The position numbers were made by a program, and so were the translations under genes. A model generated the notes under the pieces. That model ran no database searches. It saw only the letters and a list, made by a program, of their open reading frames with translations, and was not told the origin of the DNA. Positions 38,301 to 48,079 of a stretch of DNA of 64,000 nt are shown here, in pieces. Source of the DNA: Diogma glabrata (Eukaryota > Arthropoda > Insecta > Diptera > Cylindrotomidae); NCBI GenBank assembly GCA_963693315.1, contig OY856186.1, positions 87,438,647 to 87,502,646 on the forward strand, written 5' to 3'. Position 1 is the first letter of the stretch. The number at the start of each line of letters is the position of its first letter.

Positions 38301-41300
38301 TCGCACGACCTGACGCAGATTGTAAAAAGCCCAACTTTCACTCCTCGTAATGGCGGTGATAAAAGTTTTCTCTTAGACCTTTATCTCACATCTATACCAG
38401 ATATTACGAGTGTCAATGTCGATAAGGGCAGTATTGGAAATTCTGACCATTATCTAATCACATCAATTATCAAAACTGATTTGTTACAAACTAGAGTTCC
38501 CAAACCCCGTAAAATATTTCACTTTTCAAAAATGGACACCAATGGTCTCCAAGTTTTTTTCAAGGTTTCCCTTTTGATCGTCATTGTTTTTATACTGACG
38601 GTGTAAATGTTTCTGCTCAAAACTTTACTGAAACCCTTCTATTCGGTATTAACAAATTCGTTCCCTTTTCAATAATGAAACCCCAACAAAAATATTTGTT
38701 TTTGAAAGCAGCCAAATTGGCTCTTCGAAACAAACGTAGATTATTTAATATTTGGATTCATAAAAAGAACTATGTTAATCGATCCCAATATTTAAAGGCC
38801 AACAAAATATCAAACCAGATAATTGAAAACGAAAAAGCAGAGATTGACAGAGTGAAAGCGGCAAAACTTTCGAGTATGTCAATACTCGAAAGCTACATTG
38901 TTCTCGGAACGTTTTGCTACAAATTCAACAGTTTTAGAAACTCCTAAAGAAATACCCCAAATCCAGTCTTCAGGAGTTAATATGAAAGAATTACATTTCA
39001 AACCCAAAATTGTCGAAACACTTTTAAGGGGGTTAAACAACAACGAAACCTCTGGTCTGGACAACATTCCTCCTGTTATTCTAAAAACATTTTCAAAAGA
39101 ACTTGCACCAACTCTCACCAAAATATTCTATAAATCCTATAAATCTGGTATTTTTCCATCCTGCTGGAAGTTGGCCAATGTCCAGCCTGTCCCAAAAAAA
39201 GGAACGAAATGTGATATTTCAAATTATAGACCAATAGCCTTACTCCCAGTCATGTCTAAAATATACGAGCACTATATTAATTCACACATATCCAAATTTT
39301 TGGAAAACAACCATTTGATGTGTAGTCTAAAATGTACGAGCCCCAGTCATGTCCAAAATATACGAGCACTATATTAATTCACACATATCCAAATTTTTGG
39401 AAAACAACCATTTGATATCTGATAGCCAATACGGTTTTAGAAACAAAAGATCGACAACCGATCTATTGAACTATGTGGCACATCTTTGGAATAGCATACT
39501 TGATAAAGGTGGTGAAACGTACGTGATCGCATTAGACATCTCAAAAGCATTTGATCGAATCTGGCATGCCAACTTGATCAACAAGCTCGTTGCGTACGGT
39601 TTTCATCCCGCAGTCGTGAAGTTGATTCAAAATTTTCTGTCTAACCGATACATCTCGGTATCTATAGATGGCTTTCCTTCTGAGTCCAAATTAATTAGCG
39701 CTGGTGTACCCCAAGGCTCAGCTTTGTCTCCCACTTTATTTTTAATTTATATCAATGAACTGTTGCAAATCACCAGTAACCCAATAAATAGTTTTGCAGA
39801 TGATAGTACACTGCACAAGTCATTCGTCCCCTATCTTCAAAGGGTAAATTGCATGAACGAATAAATCCCGTCCGGAGAGACGCTGCCATAAATGTAAACG
39901 AGGACCTAAAAAAAGTCGCCGATTGGGGTGGCCTAAATTTGGTCAATTTTAATTCCACCAAAACACAGCTATTGATTGTTTCCAGATCAAAGGCCGAGTT
40001 TACCAATGATATTTCAATTAATATGTGTGACGACTAAATAGACGAATGTGAAAGCATTCGTTTATTGGGAGTCACAATATCCAATGACTTACTCTGGAAC
40101 GATCATATAATGGCCATGGCAAAGAGCGCGTCAAGAAAACTCGGCCTCCTCAATAGATGTAAAAAATATTTTACTTCGCATCAATTACTCCACATTCATA
40201 AGTCCTATATTCGTCCCTGCATGGAGTATTGTTGTCAAGTTTGGGGCGCTGCATCTGTTACTATCCTAGCTCTTTTGGACTCTGTTCAAAAGCGTGCTAT
40301 AAGAATCGTTGGTGATCAAAATTTAACACTAGATCTTGATTCCCTACAACATCGTCGCACTGTTGCTGATCTCGTTGTTTTCCATAAATATCGTCACCAC
40401 CAGTGCTCAGATGAAATCAGATCCATAATGCCTCAGACATATGTTTTTCCCCGTTTTACTCGAGTGCCTTCAATCCACAAAGATTTCAAAAAAGCATCTA
40501 CCTATACCTCAAGACGCATGTTGTTGTGGGACCTGAGTCTTAAAAGGTATCTATGTGTTGTTGTGACACATTTTGTAATTCCTACTACACAACACTTTTT
40601 ATTAAAAAAAAAAAAGTATTCAACCTCAATTTATCCTATACAATATTTCAATAATCATTACAGGAAAACCTGTCTAATCGCATCGCCTTATGAGACAAAA
40701 AATGGTCCGGTTTAAGAATGGTCCGATACCAAAAATATATACCGTTTTATTTGCCTGTACATTTGTATACAGTTCTTATCTGTACGCTTATTGCATTAGT
40801 TCTCACATTTTAAGCAATTCAAATACAATGCACTATACAAAAGATTAGCAGGTGTTGAAATATCTTGCTTGTTCACTGACGTAACTCATTCAATTCTTTT
40901 TTATTTATATATGCTTGAATGTATGTTGCGGTAAAGGTAATTGTTACGTTAAATCGATCAAACGAGGAACTAGCGTTAATTTCCCTGTGTTAAATTTTTC
41001 TATTATGTAGTGATTCTAGAAAGCATTTAACATATCTGATGACTTCTCAGATATATGAATAGTTTTCTGAAAACTAAATAGATCGCTAAACAACTTATAT
41101 TAAAGCTGCTTTTGAATAATTTCCACATCGGATACAAGGGACTGTTCTTCTGTTCGAAAAAAAACTTGCTTCTTTCGTCAAATTCAATTGTTTTTCGACT
41201 CGTATGTACCAGTCAATTTGTATTGTTTTGTTACGATTACAGAAAAATCCAGACGATTACAGTGACTTCCAAAAAAATCAAATCACAACAAAACACAATA

Positions 41301-44300
41301 ACCAATTAATGAAATGAATAGTGTTGTTGTTGTATTTCGTGGAATTCGGGTCAACAATAAATAAAATTGAATGATTTTATGAATCAAATCAGCATAACGT
41401 AAAGTAGTCGAATATTCTACTTCTCAAGGTTTCTAAAAAGCAGAGTTTCGAACCGAAACCGAACCGTAAACCGAAAACTGTTATTAACCGAAATTTTGGG
41501 CTGAGCCGTAACGTAACCGAAACCGTAATTTTTAATATGTAATGAACCGTAACCGGAACGAAAAAATCATTTTATTTACGGTTCATGTAAAACGGTTTGC
41601 AGTGAAAATACAAAAAAAATATTCTAACAAAAAACTGCTCATATATTATGAGTAAAAGATTTTCATTTTGCATGTAAAATTAGCTATAGGTACTACAATT
41701 TTGGTTTCTAATCTATTCCAAAATTTATTACATGTTTTTAAAATACCATGAAACCATGCAGCAAATTTTGAGAGGCATATTGAACGGTTTCATAAAAAAG
41801 AATTTAAAATTTTAAAATGTCTTAAAATATCAGCAAAAGCTTCATGTAAACGAAATCTGCCATCAAACTTAAGCTCAAGTAGTGTAATGACGCTTACTCC
41901 AACGTTATTAGACATGAAATTTAAACCTCAAAATATTACGGTACTATGTCTGAAAAACTTCTTACTGAAGCCTGCCTGTATCGATGTTCTAGATTCAATA
42001 ATTACTGAAGTTGTTTCTTTTGAATTTTTGCATAAGAATACTGAAAATCCTTGATTTTGACATCGGAACTGAACCGGAACCGAACCGAAAACCGGAACGA
42101 AAAAATAAACTAAGGAACCAAACCGAAAACCGGAACGAAATAACAGTCGGAACGAAACCGTAAACCGAAACGGAAAACATTTCGGTTCGAAACTCTGCTA
42201 AAAAGTGACCTTGAATTATATAGAAATTAAGCAGAAGAGTATATAAGCAATTGCCTTTTGTAGATTAGTAATTAGTTTTATTTTAAACGTGTGACGGTAA
42301 AGTGAAAAAAATAAAAGTGATATTTAAAATTAGTTTTTGTTAATAAAGTTTAAAGTGTTATTAAGTAGAAATAATTTGTGTATTATTTTAGACGTTGTAT
42401 TACTGGAAATTTCTACAATCAACCGTTGGAGTTTCTGAAGCTGTTGAAAGAATAGTTAGGAATATTGTTTGCTGTATTGTTTTCCTGTTGTTGTGGAACA
42501 ATTAAGGTGTTGAATACTTAATAAACCTGGTGTTTGTTTAGTAAGCATTAGTAAGCATCAGTGATCGAACTCTGAAGAGATTTGGGAATTGCGTTTATCG
42601 AATTGTGAGTTAGGCCAATTCGAAGCAAGGTTGGAAAAACGTAACAGTATATTTTTTTGTTTCTAATTTAAATGTTTTGTGCATTAGGTATTACAATATA
42701 TACCACAACAACACGTTCAAAAGGGTTGATGGACGCAAATTTTTAATTTTGTGACATAAGTATACGACATAAGTATTATAATAGGATAAAACCAATCATA
42801 TAATATTTCATGACAGAATAGAGCAAATAAAAATTAAACAAAAGATTAATTAATTTGTTTTAAAAAATTTGTAGGATTCAAACTAAAACGTGGTTACCAC
42901 TTGCCAGTAATCGATCTATTGGTATATTCATCATGTGACGTTCTGTTTTTCTCAATAATTAAAGTCCACATATAAAGGTATATGAATGCTTACTGCGTGC
43001 AATCAACGGCGTGGTTTCTTCAAGGAATAATTCATAGCTAAGATTGATAGTGCGACCGTTGACTGAATGTGCAGCTCATTCGTCAGCGCCCCTATATATT
43101 ACCTTGGCTAGTAATATCTCACTGCTATGCTAAAAAAAACAGCTACAGATAAAAGAATAACAAAAGCTTTACAACTCAACAAAAATTGATTTCTCCACAA
43201 TTAAACTTAATGTAGATTATGTTTTTTTTTCATTTTAGTTCAATGGAAAATATTTTGTTTTTCAAAATATAAATATAAGCCTTTCACCTTATCTTTATAA
43301 TTTACCTCGCTTGGATGAAGTTAAAAACGAGCAGGTAAGTACTAGATATACATATAAAGTTTACAGAATCTAAAAAAAAATCTGTTTCCTATAGCATGTG
43401 ATATCTTCATTGCAACATGAGCCCTCCATGGTGCTAGGTAATACATTACCAGTATCATTAGCATCACCATCTTCGCAAAACATTACATCTTCTAATATTG
43501 GTATTCGTCAAAATATTGATTATTTGATGTGATTATAAACAAATCTTTTTATTTTATTTTAGATACTACCTCTATTCAGCAACATAATATTAATTTATGC
43601 TCACTCCATCATTCTTTAATTAATAACAACAATGGATATTCAAATTCAAATATATTTCAACAATCAAATCAACAATTGCAAATTAATCACAATGATCATA
43701 TTATGGAACCTCTTCATTCAAAACAATCAAAATTATACGATTCTGAACAACAATCTAACGTACATCAAAGCAGTTCACAACAAGATTTAAACAATCAATC
43801 TTTGCAAAATTGTATAAACAACCATAACAATCATCAGTTACAATTGTCGCAAACAATTAATAATATGGAGAACACTGGCATATTAAGTATAAAACAAGAA
43901 AAAATGCAAAGTTCTAAAATCGAAGTTCCAGAAGCACAGTTTCATCAAGAAACACATGGGAAAACTGTTAAACCACAATTAATGGATGTTCGAACAGCAG
44001 ACGGATCGGTAGTAAAAATTGGAATGCCAGATCAAGATTTAACAATGTATAAAGTTAACATTGAAGATATCAATCAATTTTTGACATGCCATGAAATTTT
44101 TGGAAAGTTACCAGGAGATATATTATCAATTCCACATACTAGTAATATTCTTACAACAGCACAAAATAATATTGTGAATTCAATTATAAGTAATAGTTCT
44201 ACCAATACAACCTCAACGAGTACAGAAAGTTATAAATTGATAAACGAAGAAACTTTATTGAGGGATAATTCGATACAGAGTATTTCCACTCCAAAAATAG

Positions 44301-45947
44301 AGAATGACAACAAATATAATACAGTAAACACTGTTGAAGATTCTGCATCAATTTTAGCAGCAAATTCTGCTATACATTCTTGTGATATTTGTGGAAAATT
44401 ATTTCCGTTTCGTTACCAATTAATCGTACATAGACGATATCATAATGAGCGTAAACCTTTTACATGTCAAGTATGCGGACAAGCTTTTACAACTTCGAAT
44501 GAATTGACTAAACATGGAATTGCTCATATTGGTGGCCCAATGTTTACATGTAATGTTTGCTTTAATGTTTTTGCAAATGATGCTAGTCTGGAAAGGCATA
44601 TGAAACGCCATTCTTCAGATAAACCATTTGCATGCACTTTATGCCAAAAAACTTTTGCACGAAAAGAACACTTGGATAATCATATACGAAGCCATACTGG
44701 AGAAACTCCATTTCGATGTGAGTATTGTGCAAAAACTTTTACACGAAAAGAGCATATGGTAAACCATGTAAGACGACATACCGGTGATACACCATATAGG
44801 TGTGAGGCATGTAAGAAATCGTTTACACGAAAGGAGCATTATGTTAATCATGTTATGTGGCATACAGGTTCAAACATTTTAAAATAAATTTACTTACGAT
44901 AGTATATTATTTTGTATTTGTAGGTGAAACACCACATCAATGCACTGAATGTGGAAAAAAGTATACTAGAAAAGAACATTTAGCGAATCACATGAGATCA
45001 CATACAAATGAAACTCCATTCCGATGTGAAATATGTGGGAAATCTTTTACAAGAAAAGAACATTTTACAAATCACATACTATGGCATACCGGTATAACCA
45101 TCAAATGATTATTAATTTTTTAATATTAATCATAAAATTTTTTACTACAGGGGAAACACCACATCGTTGCGATTTTTGTTCAAAAACTTTCACTAGAAAA
45201 GAACATTTGTTAAATCATGTAAGACAACATACTGGTGAATCACCACACCGTTGTGAATACTGTTCAAAATCATTTACCAGAAAAGAACATTTAGTTAATC
45301 ATATACGACAACATACAGGTGAAACTCCATTCAAATGTACCTACTGTCCAAAAGCTTTTACACGAAAGGATCATTTGGTAAATCATATAAGACAGCATAC
45401 AGGTGAATCTCCACATAAATGTACATACTGCACAAAAAGTTTCACAAGAAAGGAACATTTAACAAATCATGTTCGACAGCATACCGGAGAATCTCCACAT
45501 CGGTGTCAATATTGTTCAAAATCATTTACAAGGAAAGAACATTTAACGAATCATATTAGGTGGCTATATCTTGTTAGTAAATCAAATAATATTTAATTAA
45601 TTGTTTAATGTTTTTAAGAATCCATACCGGAGATTCACCTCATAAATGTGAATTCTGTCAAAAGACTTTTACGAGAAAGGAACATCTTACAAATCATTTA
45701 CGTCAACATAGCAGTGATAATCCACATTGTTGTAATGTTTGCTCAAAACCGTTCACCAGAAAAGAACATTTAATAAATCATATGAGTCGATCACATACAG
45801 GCGAACGACCTTTTACATGCGAAGAATGTGGAAAATCATTTTCTCTAAAAGGAAATTTAATATTTCATCAACGAAGTCATAATAAGGGAATTGCTGCGGA
45901 ACGACCATTTCGTTGTGATTTATGTCCAAAAGATTTTATTTGTAAAG
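20321..45947 (+). CDS. crol: Crooked legs (crol)-type C2H2 zinc-finger protein, 3' end missing
   Basis: Exons are 20321-20374, 43239-43334, 43395-43500, 43563-44867, 44924-45091, 45151-45559 and 45619-45947. All are GT-AG with consistent phases, giving 822 complete codons. The N-terminal third is Asn/Gln/Ser-rich. From about 44,370 on come 16 complete C2H2 fingers and the start of a 17th, most with the invariant helix 'TRKEHL.NH' and 84-bp spacing. The order, finger by finger, matches Drosophila Crol, a nuclear ecdysone-pathway DNA-binding protein. The last exon ends at 'CPKDFICKG' on a donor; in Crol this finger continues with 'HLVSHMRSH' and one more finger follows. That exon was not found in the next 18 kb, so it lies beyond the window or past a lost segment. 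Reading through the donor gives a stop at 45,970. Intron 1 is 22.9 kb; the others are 56-62 bp. The first exon is joined by phase and motif only. Confidence 0.88.
20600..21310 (+). pseudogene. Decayed non-LTR RT tail and RNase H remnant
   Basis: Shifting plus-strand frames read '[15 protein letters not shown]', '[15 protein letters not shown]', 'TSTAIRLKS' and, near 21,035-21,110, '[15 protein letters not shown]', which resembles the 'YTDGS' start of a retroelement RNase H. No frame is open for long. This is an old R1/I/Jockey-type fragment at the start of crol intron 1. Confidence 0.5.
21909..22500 (-). mobile_element. Ty3/gypsy RT fragment
   Basis: On the minus strand, broken frames read '[12 protein letters not shown]', '[10 protein letters not shown]', the degenerate catalytic '[16 protein letters not shown]' and '[17 protein letters not shown]'. 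This is the palm-to-thumb order of gypsy reverse transcriptase (usual form YxDDLL). Stops lie between the pieces. Confidence 0.65.
22740..22930 (-). repeat. tRNA-related SINE-like repeat
   Basis: On the minus strand, GATGAATAGCGTGACTGCC resembles a tRNA D-arm/A-box and AGGTTCGAATCTC a B-box, about the right distance apart. The same arrangement and flanking sequence (a GTCGTCGCC-like lead, CGAAGTTGAAA) recur at 58.2 and 58.8 kb. It is tRNA-derived in appearance; the source tRNA is uncertain. Confidence 0.5.
23290..24660 (+). mobile_element. R1/Jockey-like non-LTR element, 5' truncated
   Basis: It starts inside RT with '[17 protein letters not shown]' and '[13 protein letters not shown]' (catalytic FADD). 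After a frameshift near 23,430 it continues with '[19 protein letters not shown]', '[18 protein letters not shown]' and '[19 protein letters not shown]', and after another break with '[18 protein letters not shown]'. The 3' UTR ends in an (AAAT)n-like tail at 24,639-24,660. The related tail at 389-790 shows the family has more than one copy here. A TTATTATTG simple repeat lies at 24,490-24,535. Confidence 0.8.
24661..25411. other. Unassigned intronic stretch
   Basis: AT-rich to 24,960, then mixed sequence to the retrotransposon end. No family was recognised. Confidence 0.3.
25412..25902 (+). mobile_element. Non-LTR copy D, 5' truncated, subfamily of copy C
   Basis: The last 490 bp of the A-G family are present: '[17 protein letters not shown]' in the first frame, 'HRRIVADL', then the 3' UTR (GTGTTGTTATGACACATTTT, GTAATTCCTATTACACAACA) and poly-A at 25,895-25,902. 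Its wording is closer to copy C than to A or B. It is a classic 5'-truncated insertion with broken frames. Confidence 0.8.
26480..27640 (+). mobile_element. Jockey-clade RT fragment (third non-LTR family)
   Basis: The frame 26,501-26,875 reads '[17 protein letters not shown]', '[18 protein letters not shown]' and '[18 protein letters not shown]'. Later broken frames give '[19 protein letters not shown]' near 27,065-27,130 and '[18 protein letters not shown]' near 27,290-27,345, then '[15 protein letters not shown]'. This order is that of Jockey-type RT. The copy has many stops. Confidence 0.75.
27641..30056. other. AT-rich crol intron with one short dispersed repeat
   Basis: About 2.4 kb without genes. 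At 27,800-27,900 a block (ATTTATGTGTTCGG, GGGCCCCAG.ACTTGAT, GAAATGTAAAA.TGACATT) also occurs at 49,530-49,610, so it is part of an unnamed dispersed repeat. The 78-codon frame at 29,755-29,991 shows no known motif. Confidence 0.4.
30060..30610. repeat. Nested foldback (inverted-repeat) element
   Basis: Two pairs of arms share one centre. The outer arms 30,157-30,192 and 30,570-30,606 pair TTTATAGCGTTTGAACCG.AA with its near-complement. The inner arms are about 30,326-30,381 and 30,445-30,498; they pair TTTTTTATTAATGAGGGTGG... with the complement of ...CCCCCCTTAATAAAAAAC. The arms are imperfect. A direct repeat (CCTC.CCCCTTT, GATTA.CACATATTTTA) is also present at about 30,080 and 30,215. No coding content. 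Confidence 0.6.
30611..31131. other. Unassigned intronic stretch
   Basis: No recognised gene or repeat; mixed-composition crol intron sequence. Confidence 0.3.
31132..31210 (+). repeat. tRNA-Thr(TGT)-like sequence, SINE head or tRNA pseudogene
   Basis: The D-arm-like TAACTCAATTG, an anticodon stem-loop CTAGG-TTTGTAA-CTCTAG reading anticodon TGT, and B-box GAGTTTGATTCCC are in order and spacing of a tRNA. The acceptor ends do not pair (GCCTTCG against CTGGGGA), so it is not a working tRNA. It could be the head of a SINE or an isolated retropseudogene. Confidence 0.5.
31281..32758 (-). mobile_element. Non-LTR copy E, old and degraded, split by copy F
   Basis: Minus-strand relic of the A-G family. 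Its 3' end is at 31,281-31,350 (CTACAATATGTGTCAACAAC). Pieces matching copy A follow in order up to 32,333 (for example the region of 'CAGCGTTAATTA.TTTAGA'). They resume at 32,582-32,758 with TTTGGGGTATTTCTTTAGGA. The gap between the two parts is exactly the plus-strand copy F. The old copy is heavily mutated. Confidence 0.7.
32334..32570 (+). mobile_element. Non-LTR copy F, 5' truncated, inserted in copy E
   Basis: A 237-bp plus-strand insertion holds only the C-terminal coding end (GAGAGACTTCTTTGTCCGAA, '[15 protein letters not shown]' by frame) and 3' UTR, ending in an A run at 32,552-32,569. It is much closer to copy A than the host copy E is, so it is younger. Confidence 0.75.
32763..35838 (+). 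mobile_element. Non-LTR copy B, 5' complete, 3' truncated and rearranged
   Basis: Plus-strand copy starts with the family 5' UTR (GGAGGGGTCTATGTTGATCG). Endonuclease pieces at 33,390-33,990 read '[15 protein letters not shown]' and '[14 protein letters not shown]', then SDH. The RT frame 34,484-35,395 reads '[19 protein letters not shown]' and '[14 protein letters not shown]', and the FADD block follows in the frame at 35,280-35,687. A scrambled duplication sits at 35,285-35,395. The copy ends abruptly at about 35,838 where an ATCGG-palindrome zone begins. Several frameshifts. It faces copy A in opposite orientation about 17 kb away. Confidence 0.85.
35839..37640. repeat. Zone bounded by CGATTAATCGGCCGAT palindromes, possible DNA transposon
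   Basis: Copy B stops at 35,838 and is followed at once by TCCGATTAATCGGCCGATTA. The far side (37,557-37,640) has a cluster of CCGATTAATCGG, ATCGGCCGAT and GGTAATCGGTAATCGG, ending TTATCGGTGCAACCCTAAT. Such subterminal palindromes and a GGTGCAACCCTA end are suggestive of a hAT-like element. The left terminus is not preserved, and no TIR pair or target duplication could be shown. The interior is AT-rich without transposase. Confidence 0.4.
36765..36860 (-). repeat. tRNA-Ser-like sequence, probable SINE head
   Basis: On the minus strand, TAGTGGCCGAGTGGTGGAGT matches a tRNA-Ser A-box/D-arm and TTTCGATTCCCATTCGGAT carries a B-box-like block about 60 bp further on. The full cloverleaf does not close. 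It is distinct from the two other tRNA-like repeats in the window. Confidence 0.5.
37765..40613 (+). mobile_element. Non-LTR copy C, 5' truncated, 3' complete
   Basis: It starts within the 5' UTR (CATCCTATCATGAAATATTG), with endonuclease at 37,881-38,560. A deletion near 38,170-38,215 removes the 'LYRSPN' segment. RT follows at 38,675-40,006 (frames 38,898-39,377 and 39,349-39,864 read '[19 protein letters not shown]' and '[18 protein letters not shown]', then '[13 protein letters not shown]'). The C-terminal part is at 40,065-40,530. The 3' UTR with GTAATTCCTACTACACAACA ends in poly-A at about 40,599-40,613. A 77-bp stretch is duplicated at 39,245-39,321 and 39,342-39,417. With copy D it forms a subfamily distinct from A/B. 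Confidence 0.85.
40614..41432. other. Unassigned intronic stretch
   Basis: No recognised gene. It may include the start of the LTR-like repeat that resumes past the hAT element at 42.2 kb. Confidence 0.3.
41441..42197. mobile_element. 757-bp non-autonomous hAT element with 8-bp target duplication
   Basis: Inverted termini CAGAGTTTCGAACCGAAA (left) and its complement at the right end are flanked by perfect 8-bp direct repeats CTAAAAAG (41,433-41,440 and 42,198-42,205). The CAGAG start and 8-bp duplication are hAT hallmarks. Both subterminal zones are packed with 'ACCGAAACCG'/'ACCGTAACCG' motifs. Such repeats often bind transposase. No transposase is encoded. Confidence 0.85.
42230..42650 (+). 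repeat. LTR-like dispersed repeat, copy 2
   Basis: Sequence related to 9,540-9,860 (inverted). It contains a TATA-like AGTATATAAGC at about 42,240 and ends near AAAAACGTAACAG. Without coding sequence it fits a solo LTR, perhaps disrupted upstream by the hAT element that ends at 42,197. Confidence 0.4.
42655..43135 (-). mobile_element. Internally deleted derivative of the A-G family, copy 2
   Basis: Same build as 7,012-7,645: family 3' end (GTTGTTGTGGTATATATTGT on the minus strand) joined to the 5' UTR without EN-RT. Flanking blocks ACTAAAA.GTGGTT.CCA and CATAGCTAAGATTGA are shared by the two short copies. It ends at about 43,135, only 100 bp before crol exon 2. Confidence 0.65.
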
Positions 45948-45970
45948 GTAAATATCATTTTCCTAAATGA

Positions 45971-46689
45971 CTATATAATAAACTTAAAGGTCATTTACCT
46001 TACCCAAATAAATTGAAAATTTTATAAGGCGCATGTTTCATCGTATGACGCATAGACATCAATTCATTAATCATTGTTGTATAGTTATACGAATTTTGAT
46101 TGATGGTTTTCCCATTCCATGGACATTCAAATAATTTATGCGCATGTAAAAAAAATGTTTTTTGTAAATATCTATATACAAAGTGAGATAAAACCTATTT
46201 TCCTTATATACAATTTTCCTCAATTTTCTTTTCTTTAGACATATAATTTATATTGTTTGTATATAAAACCTTTTTGTGAAAAACGGGGTCAATAACTTTT
46301 ACATTATCCTTGAAATGGGAAAAAAGAGTTATTTTGACAAAGGATTTTCGTTTAAAATAAATTACCAACATTTTTTTATATTAATAAAATTTGGGCTTAG
46401 TTTTAATTCTTACTTTTTATTTTATTTTAACATTAGGAGGGTAATTGTTTTTTTATTTTGATTCATTTGGGAGATGAAAATTAATGATATCTTTATAATA
46501 GATAACAGTTTGTATTGGTTCTTTTTACTTATCTAATTTGATCAAATATTACGCAATTTTTACGGACTTGAACTGCCTTTTTGTTTGTTCTGAACACGGT
46601 AGATTAATTAAAACATTTTTTATAATTTATTACATTTGATATTTTTTTTTCGTTTATTTCCAAATTTTAATTTTATATCAGTCTGCTGT
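45971..46689. other. AT-rich sequence after the last visible crol exon
   Basis: Very AT-rich. A GGTCATTTA at 45,989 would encode 'GHL' in the phase expected for the next crol exon, but the intron would be only 42 bp and the frame stops 11 codons later, so it is not accepted as an exon. Confidence 0.4.
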
Positions 46690-47020
46690 TAGTAGTAGAA
46701 GTTCGTAATTACTGGTGGTGTTTGGCCGGAAGCATTTAATTATTCTAGTCTTCATTTCTTCGCAAAATCTTAAGTTCGTTTGTGATCTTTCAGATTTGAT
46801 ACCATGTTTTACATCCGTACAGCAATACAGATTTTACACAAGCATTGAACATTTGTAGCTTTCTGAAAATTATCGCTGTTGATTTTTCTGTTGAGTGTTT
46901 TAGTTCTCTGTCGACTTGAACAAACATTTGTTAATTTCTTCAGCCGACTCTTTAATACTACACATAACAGGGTGACATCGTCAACGTAGAACTGTATTAT
47001 ACTTTTATATAGATATTTAA
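46690..47020 (-). pseudogene. Non-LTR RT C-terminal fragment
   Basis: Minus-strand reading gives 'FNACVKSVLLYGCKTWYQI' and 'LKILRRNED', the 'LLYGCETW' block shared by several non-LTR RT families, followed by further decayed sequence. The upstream part reads 'CSIKESAEEINKCLFKS'. It is not part of the A-G family. Confidence 0.6.
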
Positions 47021-48079
47021 ATTTAATTGAGGAGGTCTAACAGTATTTTCTTGTAGATAAAAGTTTCGAAAGCTTTTAAGAGATCTCCCACCGGAAGGTG
47101 GGAATTATATTATGATTTAATTTTATTTAAACTTTGCCTTAGGAGGACGTTTCAATAGGTTCGGTAAATTTTGTATGAAATAACTGTAAATATCAAGGGT
47201 TTGTTTATTTCATTGACGAATCTCATATTGCTTGTTGTGAAATATTCACCTTTTGTTTTGATGCATTGTCATCTAAATGGAATATGTTTGGCTTGGTTTA
47301 TTCTCTGGTTTTCCGGTTAACATTTTTTAATTTATGCAAAAGTCCTCGAATAATAAGCCCCTCTGCCTGTGGTCTTATGAGGTAAGTAGTTAACTAGCAG
47401 AATTTCATCAGCATCCCAAAAAATTGTCATTCTCTTACCCGCAGATGGTTAAAAACTTAAATTTTTTTAGTATGTGTGCTGCCAGTGTCATATTATCCGT
47501 GAACCTGTATTTATTTCTATTCCAGATATTTAAAGAAGATTACCGGGACACCTTACTGGAATGTTCTGCCTAGCTCACGATTCGATGTAGTGAAAGTTGA
47601 CGATCGTTGAGCGAGTACTTCGTAATGGTTAAGGTACTGAAAGGCTATCATATCCTGTCATTTTTAGGTTTTCAATTTTTATAACGAACCCTATTGGTTT
47701 GAAGAAAACTAGTTTTTCCCATTATTATATCGATTATCTCGTAAACTATAAATCCAATGTACTTGAAATTTGAGATGCATATAAAACTATCCACACAAGA
47801 TGACGGATTAAAAAATTAATAAAGTTATTTTCGTTTGTTTTACTGCGCTACGATGTGATGCCTTTGAGAAAATACATTTTTTATCGAGTCAAAAAAGGTA
47901 TCATATGAACTCCTCCAAATCAGTATTCCTCAAAAATATATTTAAGAATTTTACACCATTTTTTGTATAATTTTATACTACTTTTTTAATTCAATTTGAT
48001 GGAACTCAAACGCTAAGTCCAAGGTTGTGAAGTTTTGCGAATTGTCTAATTGATTTAATATTTATGTGATATTAGATAA
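47021..48079. other. Unassigned, probably decayed repeat
   Basis: A block at about 47,690-47,820 (AACGAACCCTATT, ATTATCTCGTAAACTATAA, CTTGAAATTTGAGATG) resembles 49,750-49,880, so a common dispersed repeat is present twice. Otherwise nothing is recognised. Confidence 0.35.

Noticed and set aside
44420..44863. Minus-strand frames opposite the crol zinc fingers
   Set aside because: They are antisense shadows of the 84-bp finger repeats.
45989..46030. GGTCATTTA as the next crol exon (codons for GHL in the expected phase)
   Set aside because: The implied intron is 42 bp, shorter than any other here, the reading frame stops after about 11 codons, and it does not continue with the SHMRSH block of the family.
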